Origin: Euperipatoides rowelli
Taxonomy: Eukaryota > Onychophora > Udeonychophora > Euonychophora > Peripatopsidae
Reading direction: 5' to 3' (one strand)
DNA length: 10,931 nt
Assembly (NCBI GenBank): GCA_003024985.2
Contig: PXIH01S0018261.1
Positions 1 through 8,501 of this stretch are shown here, one piece after another; the stretch's first letter is position 1, and each line of letters starts with the position of its first letter. The notes below the pieces were generated by a model. That model did no database searches, was not told the DNA's origin, and saw nothing but the letters and a program-made list of their open reading frames with translations. The translations under genes and the position numbers were made by a program.

Positions 1-112
1 ATGAGAGGGCCAACGGAAGTTGTTTGCAAATGATCAAAATCTATCAAAAGGGATTATTTCACCTCTAGATTATCATTGGGTTGGGGCATAGTAGGTTTAA
101 TACATTGTAGAA

Positions 113-142
113 GTTAGGGTTTAGGGTTAGGTTAAGTTTAGG
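113..142 (+). repeat. Short interstitial telomere-like repeat
   Basis: The stretch contains GTTAGGGTTTAGGGTTAGG followed by degenerate GTTAAGTTTAGG. This is two to three units close to the animal telomere repeat TTAGGG, with decaying copies after it. Known: short interstitial telomeric tracts arise by telomerase-assisted repair of double-strand breaks or remain from old chromosome ends. Inference: this is a repair scar or a chance simple repeat. The tract is too short to be a true telomere, and ordinary AT-rich sequence follows it. Confidence 0.5.
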
Positions 143-611
143 ACTGTAAATAAAATAAAGCTGCTATCCATTACTAAAATGTCACTTATTGGATCCCGTT
201 TCTAGGCTATTATGTCATGACTAGCATCTGGGTCTGGATCCCAGCTATGCCTTTCCCCCCAGCGTGATTTTATTCTTTGTCTATGTCAAATTGACGTCAG
301 CAGTCAGATTTTATTTTTTTAAACAACGTAGAAACTTGAAAAAAAAATTATGTTTCAGTTTAAATTTTCCAAATTGATTAATTAAACAAATATTTTTAGG
401 TAAAACTAAACGTAAATCAATTTTAAAAAAAATCATTGATAAACCACTTGAAGGTCATGGTATACTATCATTAATTTTATTTGTTTAGTATCACCCAAGA
501 TTTTTTAATGCTAGCCCTTTAATTAATTTCTATGCAAAGAAAAACTTCATATACTTAGTGCACTGAGTTTTAAAATGCTTTATTTTATGTGTATTTTGTT
601 TTCTTTTTCAG

Positions 612-685
612 GTTTCTTCAAAACCCTGATATTGTTTTCTAATGCAAAACCTGGTGTGAAATTTTCATTCATTTTCCAAGAATGA
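612..685 (+). other. Exon-like segment after a good acceptor (weak)
   Basis: A pyrimidine tract (TTTTGTTTTCTTTTTCAG) ends at 611. The next bases read open in one frame from 614 to a TGA at 683-685, giving 23 codons that begin FFKTLILFSN. This could be the 3'-terminal coding exon of a gene lying to the left, with the less AT-rich 690-760 stretch as 3' untranslated sequence. Against this, 23 open codons are not rare by chance at this composition, I recognise no domain, and no upstream exon is visible. It is recorded as a candidate only. Confidence 0.12.
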
Positions 686-1252
686 TGTGATGTAGCCTGA
701 AGCCTTAGCTATCAGTGGTGTCTTTGTGGTCTTGTTGGATGTGATTGACATTGTATTTCAATTGTAAATTTTTAGATCACAATTTTTCATTCAACGTTTA
801 GATTTTGCCAAAACTATAAGTCCGCATGGATAGCCTATGGAAGAAGGTTTCCTATTGAATGTTATTCTTGTCATTGAAAATAATAGAAATTCGGTAAACA
901 ATTGCTATCTTCTGATTAATTTCAAAGAAAAACACAAAGTATAGAAGGTAAACAAAGTTTTAATCTGTCTGAATATAAAAAAATTTCCTACCGAAAATAT
1001 TGTTAAGGTGAAAATACTACTTTGTGATACTATAATATGAATAAATTTTATTTGGAATAATTTTCCCAAGGTTCTGATTAAAAAGGGTAAGCTAATGTTA
1101 AATATTTTTATTATATAATAATTATCAACTTTATTTTCAATTATCGGTTGCCCAATTTTTTTGCCCTGAAATACAAAATATCCCAGTTAGCAAGTTTTAA
1201 TATGATCAGTGCAATTTTTTTTTTGAAAGGCAAATATTTAGATTTTTCTTTT

Positions 1253-1620
1253 ACTAAAAAATGCTGTTCCTCTTACATCTGCTTAAAATTAAATTTCATG
1301 TTTATATGAAAATGATGTAACATTTAGAATATTACTGTATGAAAAATGAACATCACAGATGATGATATCATCAAGAATGATAGTGACATCACTAAAAGAT
1401 GCAGTATATTTAATATATGCTTAAAATTAAATTTGATAAGAAAAATCCTATAGCATTTAGAAAGTTCTCAAAAAAGTGTATCACAGATGTCATCAAAACA
1501 CAACATTAATAATAGATGCAATACATTTCACATAGGCTTCAAATTAAATTACATGCTAACAATGCTATAGTTTTTCGGATATTCTAAAATGTGTGTATTT
1601 TAGACACTGCCTTCTAAACA
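1253..1620 (+). repeat. Three diverged tandem copies of a 117-138 bp unit
   Basis: The anchor GCTTAAAATTAAATTT occurs at 1281 and 1419, and as GCTTCAAATTAAATT at 1536. Each is preceded by a shared (A)AAAGATGCAGTA-like lead (1253, 1391, about 1508) and followed by matching blocks: a CATTTAGAA-like block, then ATCACAGATG...CATCA. Unit spacing is 138 then 117 bp, so copies 1 and 2 differ by about 20 bp of indels. Copy 3 is the most diverged and fades near 1620. Unit 1 contains the perfect palindrome TGATGATATCATCA (1360-1373). No open frame runs through the units, so this looks like a small ageing tandem duplication rather than coding repeats. Confidence 0.7.
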
Positions 1621-2263
1621 GACAGTACTAATAGTAATATTTCATCCACATTTTATAATAATAAAAACTAAGGTGTGTCATCATTGTACAATTTTCTTTA
1701 TTTTATTTATGAATTGCCACAAAAAGTTAGCTACATTGTTCATTATAGTTTTAATTTGTAATTATTGTTATTTTGTTACAATTTTTTTAAACCAGTCTTA
1801 AGTTGTTTGCATGATTTTAATTCCAAAATGGACAGAAATAATCGTGTAACTCAAATGTATCTTTCATTGTATATTGATAAGTGAAGAACAAGTTGTAAAT
1901 GACTATAATTAACAAATGCTCTATTTAATAAAAGTTAACAAGTATTAGAAATGTTATTTGTGCTTATGAGCACTTTATTGCCGAATTGTAGGTCTTTTGG
2001 TAAGAAGATGGCTGTTAAACTAAGCATCATGGGTTACAATATTGTTAGGGACAAGGATGTTTGATTTTGTCGAATAAAAAAATTAGAACAACACCTGAAG
2101 GTGAAATCTGGATCCCTAAGACTTTTTCAAAGTTTTTTTATTTTAAAGATCCTACCACATTGAAACATTAGGCCTTAACTAAAACCACTATCGCCTGAAT
2201 TTTGATACTCTCTCAGTGAAATATTCTTATCTAAATTCACATTTACAAATTATTATTTTTTTT
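1621..2263. other. AT-rich non-coding stretch, nothing recognised
   Basis: Stop codons are frequent in every frame. Homopolymer T runs and AATAAA-type hexamers are present at a level expected from composition. I see no repeat array, RNA gene or coding signal here. Confidence 0.5.
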
Positions 2264-2307
2264 TTTTACACATTTGATTGATCAATTTTACACATTTGAT
2301 TGATCAA
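2264..2307 (+). repeat. Perfect 22 bp tandem duplication
   Basis: Two identical 22 bp copies (2264-2285 and 2286-2307) each run from TTTTACAC through ATTTGATTGATCAA. They directly follow a T homopolymer, which suggests replication slippage as the origin. Identity is 22/22, in contrast to the heavily diverged arrays elsewhere in the window, so this duplication is probably recent. Each copy ends in the palindrome TTGATCAA. Confidence 0.9.
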
Positions 2308-3554
2308 TGTTAGAATTCCATCACAAATCCGAATCATTGCTGTATAAATCATATTTAAATATTTTATTATGATCAAGCAGTAACATACAAACTAATTTCA
2401 TACTTTGCCTTTCAAGATCTGTTATTTTATTTATAAAAAAATATGCTAACATTTGTTCCTCTTGAAATCAGATTATCACATGATCAGGTACAAATGAACT
2501 TAAAACTAACAAAATAGTCTAAAAATTCACTGAAAACATGCCTTTAGAAATATGATAATTAAAAATAAAGTTGATATTTATTTTTTTAACTTCTTGTCAA
2601 AGTTTCATTACATCCACTTTAATATCAGTACTTGTTATAATATTTTCAGCATTTTAAAAGTTCTATTCATAAATTATTAAACAGGCAAACTCCATAATAT
2701 ACTGTATTTCCATTTAATTTATAATATGTTTAAAGCTGTCCAGTGCAATTGATTTTTACATACTGTTTAAGAAATAACAGCTGCACGTAATTCATTTAAA
2801 CTAATGTGAAGTTTGAAAGAAGAAAATTATTTTAAAATTGCATGAAATTCTTATTGAATCTGAAATGTAGAGTTTTAAATTTCACAGGAAGTGACATTAT
2901 TTTGTGATGTCACAAATTTATTATATAAATTATCAATTAAACAAATACAAAAGAATCGTATTATAAATGTGATTATAGGACTATTGGCAATGTGGAAAAA
3001 AAAACTCAGAGCAGATTACGATGTGTAACAATAACATGCAAATATTTATACATTAAAAAGAAAAAGTTATACCATTTAAATGACTTATTGCTAATGCTGA
3101 GCACTTGAAATAGAGATCACCAAAATCTTAATTTTTTGAGGCCATTTTGTTTTGGCATATAGTATAATGAAAAAATATACTGATAGTATACAGTATATTT
3201 TTTAGTGATGCTTTCCATAATTTATACTTGTAAATGACAATATTGCCTCCAATATTCAAAAGTGTCAGACTCAAACATTTCACTAGAACTTGAGTTATCA
3301 GGGAAGATCTGATATAAAGTTTAATAATTTTATTAATTTCTTATGGCATATGATTAAAATGTTTTATAAAGAATTTATATTAAATCATTGTTTTCATCTG
3401 GGAACAAAATTTCTATTAGTACTCAATAACACTGTATGGGACACAACTGTTAAGAATTGACTTATGTAGTTGAAATTTTTAAGAACCTAGGTCTCATTAA
3501 TCATATTTAAAACTTCTGTTGGGATTTTTCTTATATTGTTAAATGCATTTGAAT
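2308..3554. other. AT-rich non-coding stretch with one small hairpin
   Basis: No frame stays open and I see no gene. The only structure I can point to is GTGACAT (2891-2897) paired with ATGTCAC (2907-2913) across a 9 nt loop. It overlaps the near-palindrome TGTGATGTCACA. Two copies of the TACAGTAT motif lie here (2699-2706 as ATACTGTA, and 3189-3196). Everything else is simple AT-rich sequence. Confidence 0.5.
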
Positions 3555-4260
3555 TCTATTGATGTTTCAATAAAAGTTACATTTATATTTCTATAGGACA
3601 TATAGGATGTTCCATTAATATTTAATTAGGCCTAATGGGAAAGTCATTGATGTTTCAATAGGATGAATGGCAATCCATTGGTATTTCAGTAGGACTAATG
3701 GAATTCCCTTTGTTAGTTGATAATGACAAATGAGTCCCCTTGACTAAAAGGATCATTGATAGTTCAGTAGGACTAATGGGAATGCTACTGAATTCTTTAA
3801 GATTAATGTGAATAATATTGATATCACATTATGAATTGTAGAAAGTCTCAATGATATTTTAATATGATTAATATAGTTCCATTGCTACTTTATTAAGATT
3901 AATGGAAGTCTATTAGTATTTCATTAAAAGTAATGGAAGCCAATTGATATTACAATATGGTTAATGAAAAATTCATATTTCATCAGAAGAATGGGAATTC
4001 TCATTAATAATGGAAATCAGTGATATTTTATAAACATTAATGAAAATTCCATTGATATTTCATTAAGATAAATGGACACTTCATTAATAATTCAATAAGA
4101 TTAGTGGGAATCCAATTGATTATTCAGTATGGAAATGTATGACTAATGGGAAGCCCATTGTTAGTTCATTGAAAATAATTTCAATCATATTATTAGTTCA
4201 TTAGGTATTTCAATAAAATTTTTGGGAGTCCCATTGATATTTTTATTTATTTCAATAATG
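3555..4260 (+). repeat. Degenerate ~31 bp tandem array with palindromic units
   Basis: The region is built from about 20-23 diverged units of about 31 bp. Each unit has the order (T)CCATTGATATTTCA, then a TAAGATT-like middle, then AATGGGAA. Well-kept units lie at 3644-3673, 3674-3705, 3753-3783, 3877-3905 and 4047-4075. Others are shortened (for example about 4001-4017) or lengthened (about 4112-4154). The left end TTCCATT and right end AATGGGAA are inverted complements, so many single units could fold into a short hairpin. The array fades into unpatterned sequence on both sides. No frame is open through it, so it is not coding. Candidates are an old minisatellite, or the expanded interior of a non-autonomous DNA element. 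Confidence 0.85.
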
Positions 4261-4407
4261 TGATCTATTGCTTTTTTAAATTGGCTTATATTTTGTCAGA
4301 TTAAACTACAATATTTTCAAAAGATTATTATTTTTAACTTTCCTTTTAAGATAAACAATATAAATTAATTGGAAATGCATTAAGGTTTATTTTTAATACT
4401 TTTTTAA

Positions 4408-4418
4408 GGAATCGAACC
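4408..4418 (-). other. Isolated tRNA B-box-like sequence
   Basis: Read on the minus strand, the sequence is GGTTCGATTCC, matching the RNA polymerase III B-box consensus GGTTCGANTCC. The flanks AAGG and CCTT can pair across a seven-base TTCGATT loop, like a tRNA T-arm. No acceptor stem, D-arm or A-box (TGGCNNAGTGG-like) appears in the 60-80 bases upstream on that strand, so a tRNA gene is not supported. It may be a relic of a tRNA-derived SINE or coincidence. Confidence 0.25.
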
Positions 4419-5685
4419 TTCTTTTGCCTTATTAATAAATAAAATTCTATTGGAAGTTAATCCTAGAATTTAGTTGTACTTTGAAAAGCATTTTTCTTTT
4501 TCAGTATGTTTCATTTCATGTTTACAATCCCATTGCATTTAAGGAAAATGTTTACAAGTGTAAAATAGAAAAGCTTTGAAAGCAAATCAGGTTTATTAAG
4601 AAATAGAGTGAGAATGTTCATGTTAATCTAAAAGACTTTTTCCTTTCTGATTTAAATTTCTGGATATTTATGTAAATATTTCCTGAAATTCTTAAATTAA
4701 TTTTGAATTTAAAAAAAAAGATGTTAAATATACACTGCATCAATATTCTCATTGGTGGTGTTGATTATCAAATTTTAAAATAATGCAGACAGAAAATCAA
4801 ACATGACATGATTGTCAACTGTAGATATGTTCTTTATTAAAAGAAAACCTTCCTGAAAGTATCACTTCTGATAGGTTTATTTTTATTTCACTATACTGCC
4901 TTATTAAAGCATATCTGACCAGTACAGACAGATTTTTCAGCAAAAATGCGTTATTCTGAGTTTTTAGCAGTCATTTTGGTTGTTCACGAGATTTGCGCAG
5001 AAAAGCAATAAAAGTTTGTGGGGTTGGGGGGAGGTAGGCTCAAGAGAATCCTAGACAAATATTAAGGAGCATGCATCAATTAATTATAAGTAAAAGTGTA
5101 TTAATACCAACAATAATAATACATAAGTTACTAGGAAGATAATTTAAGGCCCGCCTAGCCCATGACAATATAGACCTTATTACAATTAACATGTAATAAA
5201 CCTACAATTGATATAAAAAATAATCGTAAAAATTAAAATATATAATGTTTAGAAATCAAAAATTACAATGAATCATTGACAATTTTAATCAAATTTTTAT
5301 TGATGATTTCCTAAATGATGATGATATGATAAAAGGTAAGTTGTATTTATTGATGCTACGTGTATTTTTACCAGATGTTTTATTAAAAGTAGGTAAAAAT
5401 TCCAGATATAATGTAAAAAGTGTTTAGATAAATTGACTGCTGCTTCATATCTTCTCCTCAAGAGATTGAATTTTAAATTTTTTAATTAGAGAGCTATAAT
5501 CAAATGATTATTACCAACAATCAATCTCATAAATCTCTTCTGAATGTTTTCAATTGAATCGCTCTGTTTTTTAGTTATGAAAAAATGCTCTAAAATCGGC
5601 ATAATAAAAGACTTTTAAGCATTTAACAAGATATTACCGTAATAGTTGTACAAAAAATTTAATTCAATTGCACTTTTTCAAGGCA

Positions 5686-5704
5686 TTTTATTTATTTATT
5701 TATG
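5686..5704 (+). repeat. (TTTA)n microsatellite
   Basis: A short run of about four TTTA units (ATTTTATTTATTTATTTATG) is bounded by unrelated sequence. It is an ordinary slippage-prone simple repeat. Confidence 0.8.
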
Positions 5705-6102
5705 CTGTTTAATTAGTACTCGAAGTATACAGTATATAATTTTTAAAATAAATTGGAACCTTTTTTTCTCTGACTTAATCGATCTTAAAGCAATTTTTTT
5801 TCATTGTCGTATAGACTTATAAACAACAGATTGCCAAAACAGAGCGCATCTATTTTTTATTTAAAACTAGGTTCTTCTTACAAATTACACTTATCATAGC
5901 ACAGTTTGGTTATAGCATGCATTCACTGCTTATTTTTTATGTTATAGCTCACTATCGTATGTTTACATTTGCACAAATAGCGACCATAGCATAGATTTAT
6001 CCCATAAAATACACTTAAAAACAAAATCTTTTTCAAAACAGACAATTACAAAACTTTTGAACTCTAAAATTGTCATTATCTTTATATTTTTAAATTTTCA
6101 AA

Positions 6103-6250
6103 GGAGAAAAGTTCTATCATGTAAATTAATCCATACGATATGATACTCACTGGCTTCTCCTATTTTCCGGAGTCATTAACTAACTGATTGTTAGCCTGGA
6201 CAATGAGAATGAGGCTCCACACTGACATTATTGAGTATCAACTTTTCTCC
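6103..6250. repeat. Foldback: GGAGAAAAGTT/GATACTCA inverted pair
   Basis: GGAGAAAAGTT (6103-6113) and GATACTCA (6142-6149) reappear as reverse complements in the right arm, as adjacent TGAGTATC (6232-6239) and AACTTTTCTCC (6240-6250). The two blocks are separated by 28 bp on the left and none on the right, so the right arm is a shortened version or the left has an insertion. A second small pair, AGCCT/AGGCT, lies inside. The decamer AAATTAATCC occurs in direct orientation just right of each GGAGAAAAGTT/AACTTTTCTCC block (6123-6132 and 6260-6269). This is the least AT-rich part of the central region. It could be a decayed non-autonomous element. Confidence 0.55.
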
Positions 6251-6262
6251 TGGTGACAGAAA
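6191..6262 (-). pseudogene. Possible decayed coding relic (weak)
   Basis: On the minus strand, positions 6262 to 6194 read open for 23 codons to a TAA at 6193-6191. Codon choice looks less AT-driven than the surroundings, and the tail reads NNVSVEPHSHCPG. One nucleotide shift before the stop continues as ANNQLVNDSGK and then a TAG, which would fit a decayed frame with an indel. The H-x-H-x-P ending loosely recalls the C-terminal part of FLYWCH-type zinc fingers found in MULE-like transposons, but this is a resemblance only. A CACCAG acceptor-like trinucleotide context precedes it, and CCA/GTGAGTATC follows at 6150-6142. Chance remains the simpler explanation. Confidence 0.13.
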
Positions 6263-6292
6263 TTAATCCTAGTTGTTAATTTAAATAACAAA

Positions 6293-6306
6293 CTAGCTTA
6301 TAATAA
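6293..6306 (+). repeat. 14 bp direct repeat, left copy
   Basis: CTAGCTTATAATAA here is identical to 6947-6960, in the same orientation. The two copies bracket the large inverted repeat at 6351-6943. The right copy starts 3 bp after the right arm, while the left copy ends 44 bp before the left arm. The arrangement is therefore not a clean target-site duplication unless the element extends left to 6307. Chance 14-mer matches in AT-rich DNA are possible. Confidence 0.5.
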
Positions 6307-6350
6307 AGATATATACTATGCTATTTATCAAATATTAAGTATAGTAGGTA

Positions 6351-6943
6351 AGACCACAACTTTTTTTTTTTATTAATGATGGCATTGTTTACCGATTATA
6401 ATTTCTGCCTTAGATGGCGTTTTCAAGGTATATTATTACTTGCACATTGTTGTAGGAACACAAATTCAAATCTTTATTGATTAAGAATTAACTATTCTTG
6501 TACAAAATAACAAAGATTCAAATAGAAGTACGTATATATCTAAGCGTATAGAATATATAGCAGCATTAATTAAGTAGATGAACAGTAAAACAAGATATTT
6601 ATCATAATAGATTTACACAAAAAAAGAAAAGCAAATAAAGTTCAAAAAGAAAAAAAAAATCGGAATTCCAATAGAACTCAATTAAATAATCAATTCAAAT
6701 GAGATACATAGAAATCTATTCACTCAGCTAAAAACAAAGGAAAAAAAATCTACTATTGATAATCCATTGGGTCAATCTCAATAAGAACGAAAAGTCTTAA
6801 ACATTTCTTAGTCACCCAAAGAGAATTCAAATAATATACCTTGAAAATGCCATCCAAGGCAGAAATTATAATCGGTCAACATTACCATCATCATTAATAA
6901 AAAATCATTTATAATTACAGGCAAAGAAACAAAGTTGTGGTCT
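6351..6943. mobile_element. Large inverted repeat, candidate non-autonomous element
   Basis: The left arm (6351-6437) and right arm (6830-6943) are reverse complements around a 392 bp spacer. The inner core (6391-6437 with 6830-6876) matches at 45 of 47 positions, including a perfect run ACCGATTATAATTTCTGCCT. The outer ends share AGACCACAACTTT. Between core and outer end the left arm lacks about 25 bp present on the right and has a T homopolymer instead. The spacer is AT-rich, non-coding, and includes an A-rich purine stretch (about 6617-6659). Known: foldback and MITE-type DNA elements have this architecture. Inference: a degenerate element or an inverted duplication. If transcribed, it would give a long hairpin RNA. 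Confidence 0.75.
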
Positions 6944-6946
6944 CAT

Positions 6947-6960
6947 CTAGCTTATAATAA
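6947..6960 (+). repeat. 14 bp direct repeat, right copy
   Basis: This is the second copy of CTAGCTTATAATAA, almost abutting the right arm of the inverted repeat. Together with the left copy it frames a 640 bp interval (6307-6946). If it is a target-site duplication, 14 bp is long for most cut-and-paste DNA transposons. A recombination or repair origin is an alternative. Confidence 0.5.
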
Positions 6961-7528
6961 CCGATAATTAAAAATAAAATAGATAATTATAACATTCAGA
7001 TTATATTTTTGGGTATTTCCCCTTTTCCTCAGACCTTTTAAGTCAATCATCAAATTTTTTAAACTGATTAAAGTGTGAAATAAATTATAATGGTTGAAAT
7101 TCCAAAGAATAGTTTTTGTGACACAACCAACTTGCTCCCTCCTCCTGACATACAGTACATACTATATATAACATGATGTTGATTGCTTGTGACACTTTTA
7201 CGATATGCCTGAAATTAGTTCAGCTTTTTTTTTTAAGCCGGTCTCATGTCTGCCTGTATTTAAGTGTGCAAAAATTCAAATAAGCCCTTTAGAAGAATTA
7301 TTGATAAATACTGTAGGTTCCATTAGACAATTTTTTATGATGATTATAAGACAAACTTATTCACATTAAAAATTTTAAACTGTATTCAGTATTAATTGGT
7401 TAAAATTATGTAAATTTATAGAACTATTTGGTTTACAATTAACAAAACATCAGATATCTAATCTTAAACAGTATTTAAGCGGGTAGAAAACAAAATTAAC
7501 AATTTGGCTAATTGATATAAAGAAATTT
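6961..7528. other. AT-rich non-coding stretch, nothing recognised
   Basis: No coding frame, array or RNA gene is seen. The stretch carries TACAGTA-type motifs at 7151-7157 and 7308-7315 (ATACTGTA) and several T or A homopolymers. A small region around 7131-7160 is slightly richer in C. Confidence 0.5.
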
Positions 7529-7550
7529 TAGCAAAAATAAAATTTTGCTA
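7529..7550. repeat. Perfect 8 bp hairpin TAGCAAAA/TTTTGCTA
   Basis: TAGCAAAA (7529-7536) pairs with TTTTGCTA (7543-7550) across a 6 nt loop. A third copy, TAGCAAAAT at 7638-7646, could pair alternatively with ATTTTGCTA at 7542-7550. This may be the remains of a small foldback element spanning roughly 7520-7650. I see no sign of expression. Confidence 0.6.
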
Positions 7551-7729
7551 GTCAATCTCAGCACTGAAATTATTGTATTGAAATATTACTACTTTAAAAA
7601 AATATAAACAACATTTTGGCTGTATGACTGGCTCAATTAGCAAAATCTTATATTCTGTCTAGCATTTAGTTATTTTACTAGTGGCAGTTTAAAACCCTCC
7701 TGCTTAAAGTAGTTAAAAAAAACGCTGAA

Positions 7730-7780
7730 AATTATCAAAGTAAATTTGATTAGCCGACTCGTAAGCTAATTTTGATAATT
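7730..7780. repeat. Imperfect foldback AATTATCAAA/TTTGATAATT
   Basis: AATTATCAAA (7730-7739) and ATTAGC (7749-7754) match, as reverse complement, the continuous GCTAATTTTGATAATT at 7765-7780. The left arm carries an extra 9 nt between its two pairing blocks. The loop is about 10 nt and includes CGACTCG. The element lies 65 bp left of the TTAA-flanked element and may be unrelated. Confidence 0.6.
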
Positions 7781-7877
7781 CCTTATCTTAATTAGTATTT
7801 TACAAGTTAAATCTATCAGTTAAGTGAAAGGAGAAAGAAGTCATTTAACCACTTAACCAACTATTTATTTTGGGAAA

Positions 7878-7895
7878 ATCTGTTTAAAAACAGAT
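7878..7895. repeat. Hairpin ATCTGTTT/AAACAGAT inside the TIR element
   Basis: ATCTGTTT (7878-7885) and AAACAGAT (7888-7895) form a perfect 8 bp stem with a 2 nt spacer, followed by a run of T. In a bacterium this would resemble an intrinsic terminator. In this eukaryotic-looking, gene-free context it is better taken as a subterminal palindrome of the surrounding element. Confidence 0.6.
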
Positions 7896-7989
7896 CTTTT
7901 TTTATGTTTTAATATTGCTAAATAAATGACATTTATAGATTGATTGATTTTAAATCACTTTAATGAAATTATTTTTCTATAAAAAAGTT

Positions 7990-8003
7990 GCCCGAGTTAA
8001 CTC
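7990..8003 (+). repeat. Subterminal motif copy 1, GCCCGAGTTAACTC
   Basis: This is the first of three copies of a near-palindromic motif within the TTAA-flanked element. The centre GAGTTAACTC is a perfect palindrome. It stands out as C/G-rich within AT-rich sequence. Repeated subterminal motifs are typical transposase-binding candidates in DNA transposons, an inference here. Confidence 0.6.
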
Positions 8004-8141
8004 ATTTTTAATATAAAAACATTTATTTATTCCAAAATAGTTACAAACTATATAATAATACATAAAAACAAGTGAGTGAATGTTCAGTTTTATGAAAATT
8101 TGGTATTATAAATTGTAATAAGCAATAAAACGATCAGTAGG

Positions 8142-8311
8142 ATATCCAATAATAATAAAATATAGACCTATCCAATAATACTAAATTATATCTGGTAATA
8201 TACAGTACCTTATCCTATAATATTCAATTACAGTATATCCAATAATATACTGCACCAAGATATACGGTATATCAATATTAGATATACAGTATCTAATAAT
8301 ATTCAATTAAA
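8142..8311 (+). repeat. Degenerate TATCCAATAATA tandem array
   Basis: The stretch repeats TATCCAATAATA-like cores at about 8143, 8169, 8211 (TATCCTATAATATTC), 8236 and 8290 (TATCTAATAATATTC). Several are followed by CAATTA, and TACAGTA lies between cores (8201-8207, 8229-8236, 8285-8292). Copies differ in length and spacing. It sits inside the TTAA-flanked element and is probably its internal minisatellite. No frame stays open across it. Confidence 0.65.
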
Positions 8312-8448
8312 TTAAAAAATAGTCGGAAAATAGAGAGTTAAAAATGAAATGTGATGGAATTGAAACATATTTTGAGTAAACTTTCAATGCGTCTTCATTT
8401 AACAGCTAAACTCGTGAAATTTTAAAATGTGCGTTTAATTTTGTTGGT

Positions 8449-8463
8449 GCCCGAGATAACTCG
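8449..8463 (+). repeat. Subterminal motif copy 2, GCCCGAGATAACTCG
   Basis: Same motif as at 7990-8003 with one substitution (GAGATAACTC). It is followed by TGGAAATG, and a diverged echo, CTCGTGAAAT, lies upstream at about 8411-8420. That suggests an older local duplication of about 50 bp near the right end of the element. Confidence 0.6.
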
Positions 8464-8501
8464 TGGAAATGTTTTTTTTTTGTCCAAAAATAAATCCTAA
8501 A

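Larger units (their letters stand above)
1..1252. other. AT-rich non-coding stretch without a supported gene
   Basis: All frames close frequently. Besides the telomere-like patch, the first 300 bases are less AT-rich than the rest. They hold two TGGATCCC octamers (190-197 and 236-242 region), a small CTGGG/CCCAG foldback (228-232 with 240-244) and a perfect TGACGTCA palindrome (292-299). That palindrome is the canonical CRE/ATF core, but a single site without a recognisable promoter is weak evidence of function. One splice-acceptor-like site lies at 610-611 and is listed separately. From about 770 to 1250 I see only AT-rich simple sequence. Confidence 0.6.
4261..6102. other. AT-rich non-coding stretch with minor simple repeats
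   Basis: I found no gene. Visible details are an isolated B-box-like hairpin (4408-4418), a G-rich patch around 5018-5036 (GGGGTTGGGGGGAGG), a slightly GC-richer spot near 5148-5162, and a (TTTA)n microsatellite at about 5686-5704. One TACAGTAT lies at 5728-5735. All frames carry dense stops. Confidence 0.5.

Noticed and set aside
153-158. Polyadenylation hexamers (AATAAA) here and at many other places
   Set aside because: The hexamer is very frequent in AT-rich DNA and none is tied to a supported gene end.
292-299. Perfect TGACGTCA (CRE/ATF core)
   Set aside because: It is a single 8 bp palindrome with no TATA or initiator pair, CpG-rich context or nearby gene, so a regulatory feature is not supported.
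2109-2152. GGATC...GATCC ends around a T-rich stretch
   Set aside because: Only five bases pair at each end and the interior shows no further complementarity, so it is not distinguishable from chance.
3036-3043. ATGCAAAT POU octamer
   Set aside because: An exact match, but an AT-rich 8-mer of this kind is expected about once in such a window, and nothing around it suggests an enhancer or promoter.
3555-4260. CRISPR-like array
   Set aside because: Units are contiguous without conserved-repeat/unique-spacer alternation, diverge throughout, and lie in eukaryotic-looking DNA without cas genes.
7878-7902. Hairpin followed by T run, terminator-like
   Set aside because: There is no bacterial gene upstream and the window looks eukaryotic. 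The palindrome is better explained as part of the TTAA-flanked element.
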